Positions 14,381-15,735 of a stretch of DNA of 15,735 nucleotides are shown here, in pieces (the first letter of the stretch is position 1; every line of letters starts with the position of its first letter). The position numbers were made by a program, and so were the translations under genes. The notes beneath the pieces were generated by a model, which was not told the origin of the DNA, made no database searches, and saw nothing but the letters and a program-made list of their open reading frames with translations. The stretch spans positions 1-15,735 of the forward strand of contig URLG01000061.1 of assembly GCA_900548535.1 (NCBI GenBank), read 5' to 3'. Source of the DNA: Candidatus Segatella intestinihominis. GTDB lineage: Bacteria; Bacteroidota; Bacteroidia; Bacteroidales; Bacteroidaceae.

Positions 14381-15483
14381 TACTTCCAATTCATTAATTT
14401 TCTCAAATATGGCAGCAGTTCGCCCGCCATCTTCTGATGCTGCAATTTGCTTGGATGCCAGCTAGCACCATAGCCCAAGTCGCCCGTCTGGAAGGTGAAG
14501 TCGAAACGAGAGATGTTCTTATCCTTCTTGTTGGCATCCTTGCAGATACGGTCGAGCACCGCTCTCTGCTCACTACTCTCCTTCTCCCCGAGCATTGGAC
14601 CTGTAATCAGTACAATCTTAGCCTCCGGATATTTCTCACGCACAGTCTTGAGGAACATTCGGTAGTTCTTCTCATACAGTTTGATATCATAATTATTTGT
14701 AGAGAGGTCGTTGGTACCCAAGTTGATGCAAACCAGCTGTGGCTGATACTTAGAGAAGTCCCACTTCTCCTCGTGCTTATTAAATAAGGTGTATTCATAC
14801 TGCCAAGGCATATTATCTGGCGAGCCAGCTTTCGGACCATTATAATTTCGATACACGCCGATACCACTTCGAGAGATGGAAGTATGCTGAGCCTGCAAGC
14901 TATCGCTCACGATATTGGCATAAGTGAGCCAATGGTTTTCGGTCTCATCCTCAAAGGGATCAGTCATCTCGATGCTCTCCACGCCATAACCGCAAGTGAT
15001 GGAATTGCCGATAAACTCTATCTTGCGCTCAGGCAAGGCAGGAGGAGTCACCAGTTGGCAGCCCTTATCGAGCACGAATCCCCTAAACTCCGGTGTGCGG
15101 AACAATCCCTCTATCACATACATCAGTTTCACCTGATGCTCACCCTTTGGCAGAGCCGCAGCCACGGTAACCACCGAGTCGCGCTCGGCATTAAATCCCA
15201 CCTTGAAAGGTTCGCATCCATCCACCTGTGCCATGAAATATCCCGTCATAGGTCGGCACATCATCTTGAGCGAAGAGCCCTGGAATCGTGCCTGGATAGT
15301 AGTACCCGGGAAATTGAAGCTAGCCACTTCTGGCTGAGCGAAACTCACACGTCCGATGTATTGTATCATCGGGTTGTTAGCCTTCACCACCTCGCCTTGG
15401 ATAGGCAGAGTTGTGGAATTCTTGGCTGTCATTGAGCCCAAGGAGAGCAATGCAGCCGCACACATCATCAAAGTTTTTTTCAT
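14380..15483 (-). CDS. Exported SGNH esterase, CE2 acetyl-esterase-like
   Basis: Encodes 367 aa with a signal peptide (1-20, ending SMTA). Residues about 25-145 form a beta-rich jelly-roll-like N-terminal domain as in carbohydrate esterase family 2. From about 153 comes the SGNH hydrolase: the nucleophile Ser161 is in EFIGNSITCGYGVE, the oxyanion Asn258 in NLGTND and the catalytic His343 in SWHPSKLQHQKMA. In CE2 enzymes the catalytic acid is often absent, giving a Ser-His dyad; I did not place an Asp with confidence. CE2 members remove acetyl groups from xylan, mannan or other sugars (family knowledge). The exact glycan here is unknown and no polysaccharide-utilisation (SusC/D) genes are in view. 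It is the first gene of a two-gene operon with the phosphatase, driven by the promoter at 15511-15542. Confidence 0.9.
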   Translation of the reverse strand: MKKTLMMCAAALLSLGSMTAKNSTTLPIQGEVVKANNPMIQYIGRVSFAQPEVASFNFPGTTIQARFQGSSLKMMCRPMTGYFMAQVDGCEPFKVGFNAERDSVVTVAAALPKGEHQVKLMYVIEGLFRTPEFRGFVLDKGCQLVTPPALPERKIEFIGNSITCGYGVESIEMTDPFEDETENHWLTYANIVSDSLQAQHTSISRSGIGVYRNYNGPKAGSPDNMPWQYEYTLFNKHEEKWDFSKYQPQLVCINLGTNDLSTNNYDIKLYEKNYRMFLKTVREKYPEAKIVLITGPMLGEKESSEQRAVLDRICKDANKKDKNISRFDFTFQTGDLGYGASWHPSKLQHQKMAGELLPYLRKLMNWK

Positions 15484-15510
15484 AAATGTTATTGTTTATT
15501 CATTTGAGTG

Positions 15511-15542
15511 CAAAATTAGCATTATTTCTTGGAAAAAGCAAA
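15511..15542 (-). promoter_or_regulatory. Promoter of the esterase-phosphatase operon
   Basis: On the minus strand TTTG (15539-15542) and TAATTTTG (15511-15518) are exactly 20 bases apart, both matching consensus, 27 bases ahead of the ATG at 15483. This is the same architecture and -7 sequence as the M16 promoter. Confidence 0.75.
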
Positions 15543-15592
15543 CAATTCTCACATTTTTTCCCAAATTCTTCTTTTTATTCAAATATTTATTG

Positions 15593-15600
15593 TACCTTTG
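15593..15600 (+). promoter_or_regulatory. Promoter -7 element of tRNA-Leu
   Basis: TACCTTTG matches TAnnTTTG and ends 11 bases before the mature tRNA 5' end. The -33 position has no TTG. Confidence 0.55.
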
Positions 15601-15611
15601 CATCCACAAAT

Positions 15612-15693
15612 GCGCTTGTGGCGAAATTGGTAGACGCGCTAGACTTAGGATCTAGTGGTTTAGGCCGTGTAGGTTCGAGTCCTATCAGGCGCA
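15612..15693 (+). tRNA. tRNA-Leu (anticodon UAG)
   Basis: An 82-nt cloverleaf. The acceptor stem GCGCTTG pairs with CAGGCGC (one G-U). The D loop contains AAATTGGTAGA. The anticodon stem CTAGA/TCTAG encloses loop CTTAGGA, giving anticodon UAG that reads CUN leucine codons. The long class II variable arm (about TGGTTTAGGCCGT) and T-loop TTCGAGT are present. The discriminator base is A, as required for leucyl-tRNA synthetase. CCA is not encoded (the next bases are CCG), so it is added after transcription. Confidence 0.95.
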
Positions 15694-15701
15694 CCGAAGA
15701 A

Positions 15702-15735
15702 AATCCTAACTACTTGATTATAAGCGGTTAGGATT
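15702..15735 (+). terminator. Terminator hairpin of tRNA-Leu, cut by the window end
   Basis: AATCCTAAC (15702-15710) pairs perfectly with GTTAGGATT (15727-15735). The expected T tract lies beyond the window, so the call is incomplete. Confidence 0.6.

Noticed and set aside
14381..14389. Upstream TTG start for the histidine phosphatase
   Set aside because: It would place three extra residues inside the esterase stop region; the ATG in the TAATG overlap and the next ATG both give a normal signal peptide.
1..15735. CRISPR array, prophage, transposase or toxin-antitoxin pair
   Set aside because: No regularly spaced repeats, integrase or transposase motifs, or paired small genes of known toxin-antitoxin type are visible.

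Overview
The window looks like a chromosomal segment of a Bacteroidota species, most likely Prevotella/Segatella (S. copri-like). The genus is inferred from protein character: a DUF4923 protein, a single-chain glycyl-tRNA synthetase, a Bacteroidota-type topoisomerase IV A subunit and TPR lipoproteins. It is also inferred from promoters, several of which carry the Bacteroidota -7 element TAnnTTTG. Three of these have TTG or TTTG exactly 20 bases upstream. There is no CRISPR array, prophage or intact insertion sequence. Most of the DNA is ordinary core gene content, and the unusual material lies in the intergenic regions.

Layout, left to right. (1) 4-933 (-): a short TPR lipoprotein with an odd C-terminus. 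(2) 934-1404: a 471-base gap with a promoter, a large imperfect palindrome (about 1171-1257) and a terminator hairpin. (3) 1405-2238 (-): an exported DUF4923 protein. (4) 2443-2763 (+): a compact unit with a promoter, a 40-aa ORF, a GNRA-capped hairpin, a possible 22-aa ORF and a strong terminator. (5) 2791-5607 (-): a two-domain M16 zinc metalloprotease. (6) 5801-7189 (-): a MATE efflux transporter preceded by a leader of about 345 nt, which holds a 15-codon ORF and a terminator hairpin. (7) 7768-10022 (-): glycyl-tRNA synthetase followed by an FKBP-type peptidyl-prolyl isomerase lipoprotein, probably one operon. (8) 10128-12974 (+): topoisomerase IV subunit A (ParC), divergent from glycyl-tRNA synthetase. 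(9) 13097-15483 (-): a CE2-like SGNH esterase and a histidine-type (MINPP/phytase-like) phosphatase, joined by a TAATG stop-start overlap and convergent with parC. (10) 15612-15693 (+): tRNA-Leu(UAG), with its terminator hairpin cut by the window end.

How the parts relate. Housekeeping translation and topology genes (glycyl-tRNA synthetase, ParC, tRNA-Leu) are interleaved with cell-envelope proteins: a signal-peptide protease, a lipoprotein foldase, an exported esterase and phosphatase, and an efflux pump. Convergent or tail-to-head genes are separated by clear hairpins. The strongest candidate for something undescribed is the MATE leader: a promoter, tandem TTTAGG-type repeats, a duplicated 14-mer, the short ORF MDDKSTYLIVRLEKK and a terminator ahead of the pump gene. 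This arrangement fits ribosome-mediated attenuation. The second candidate is the small-protein unit at 2443-2763.
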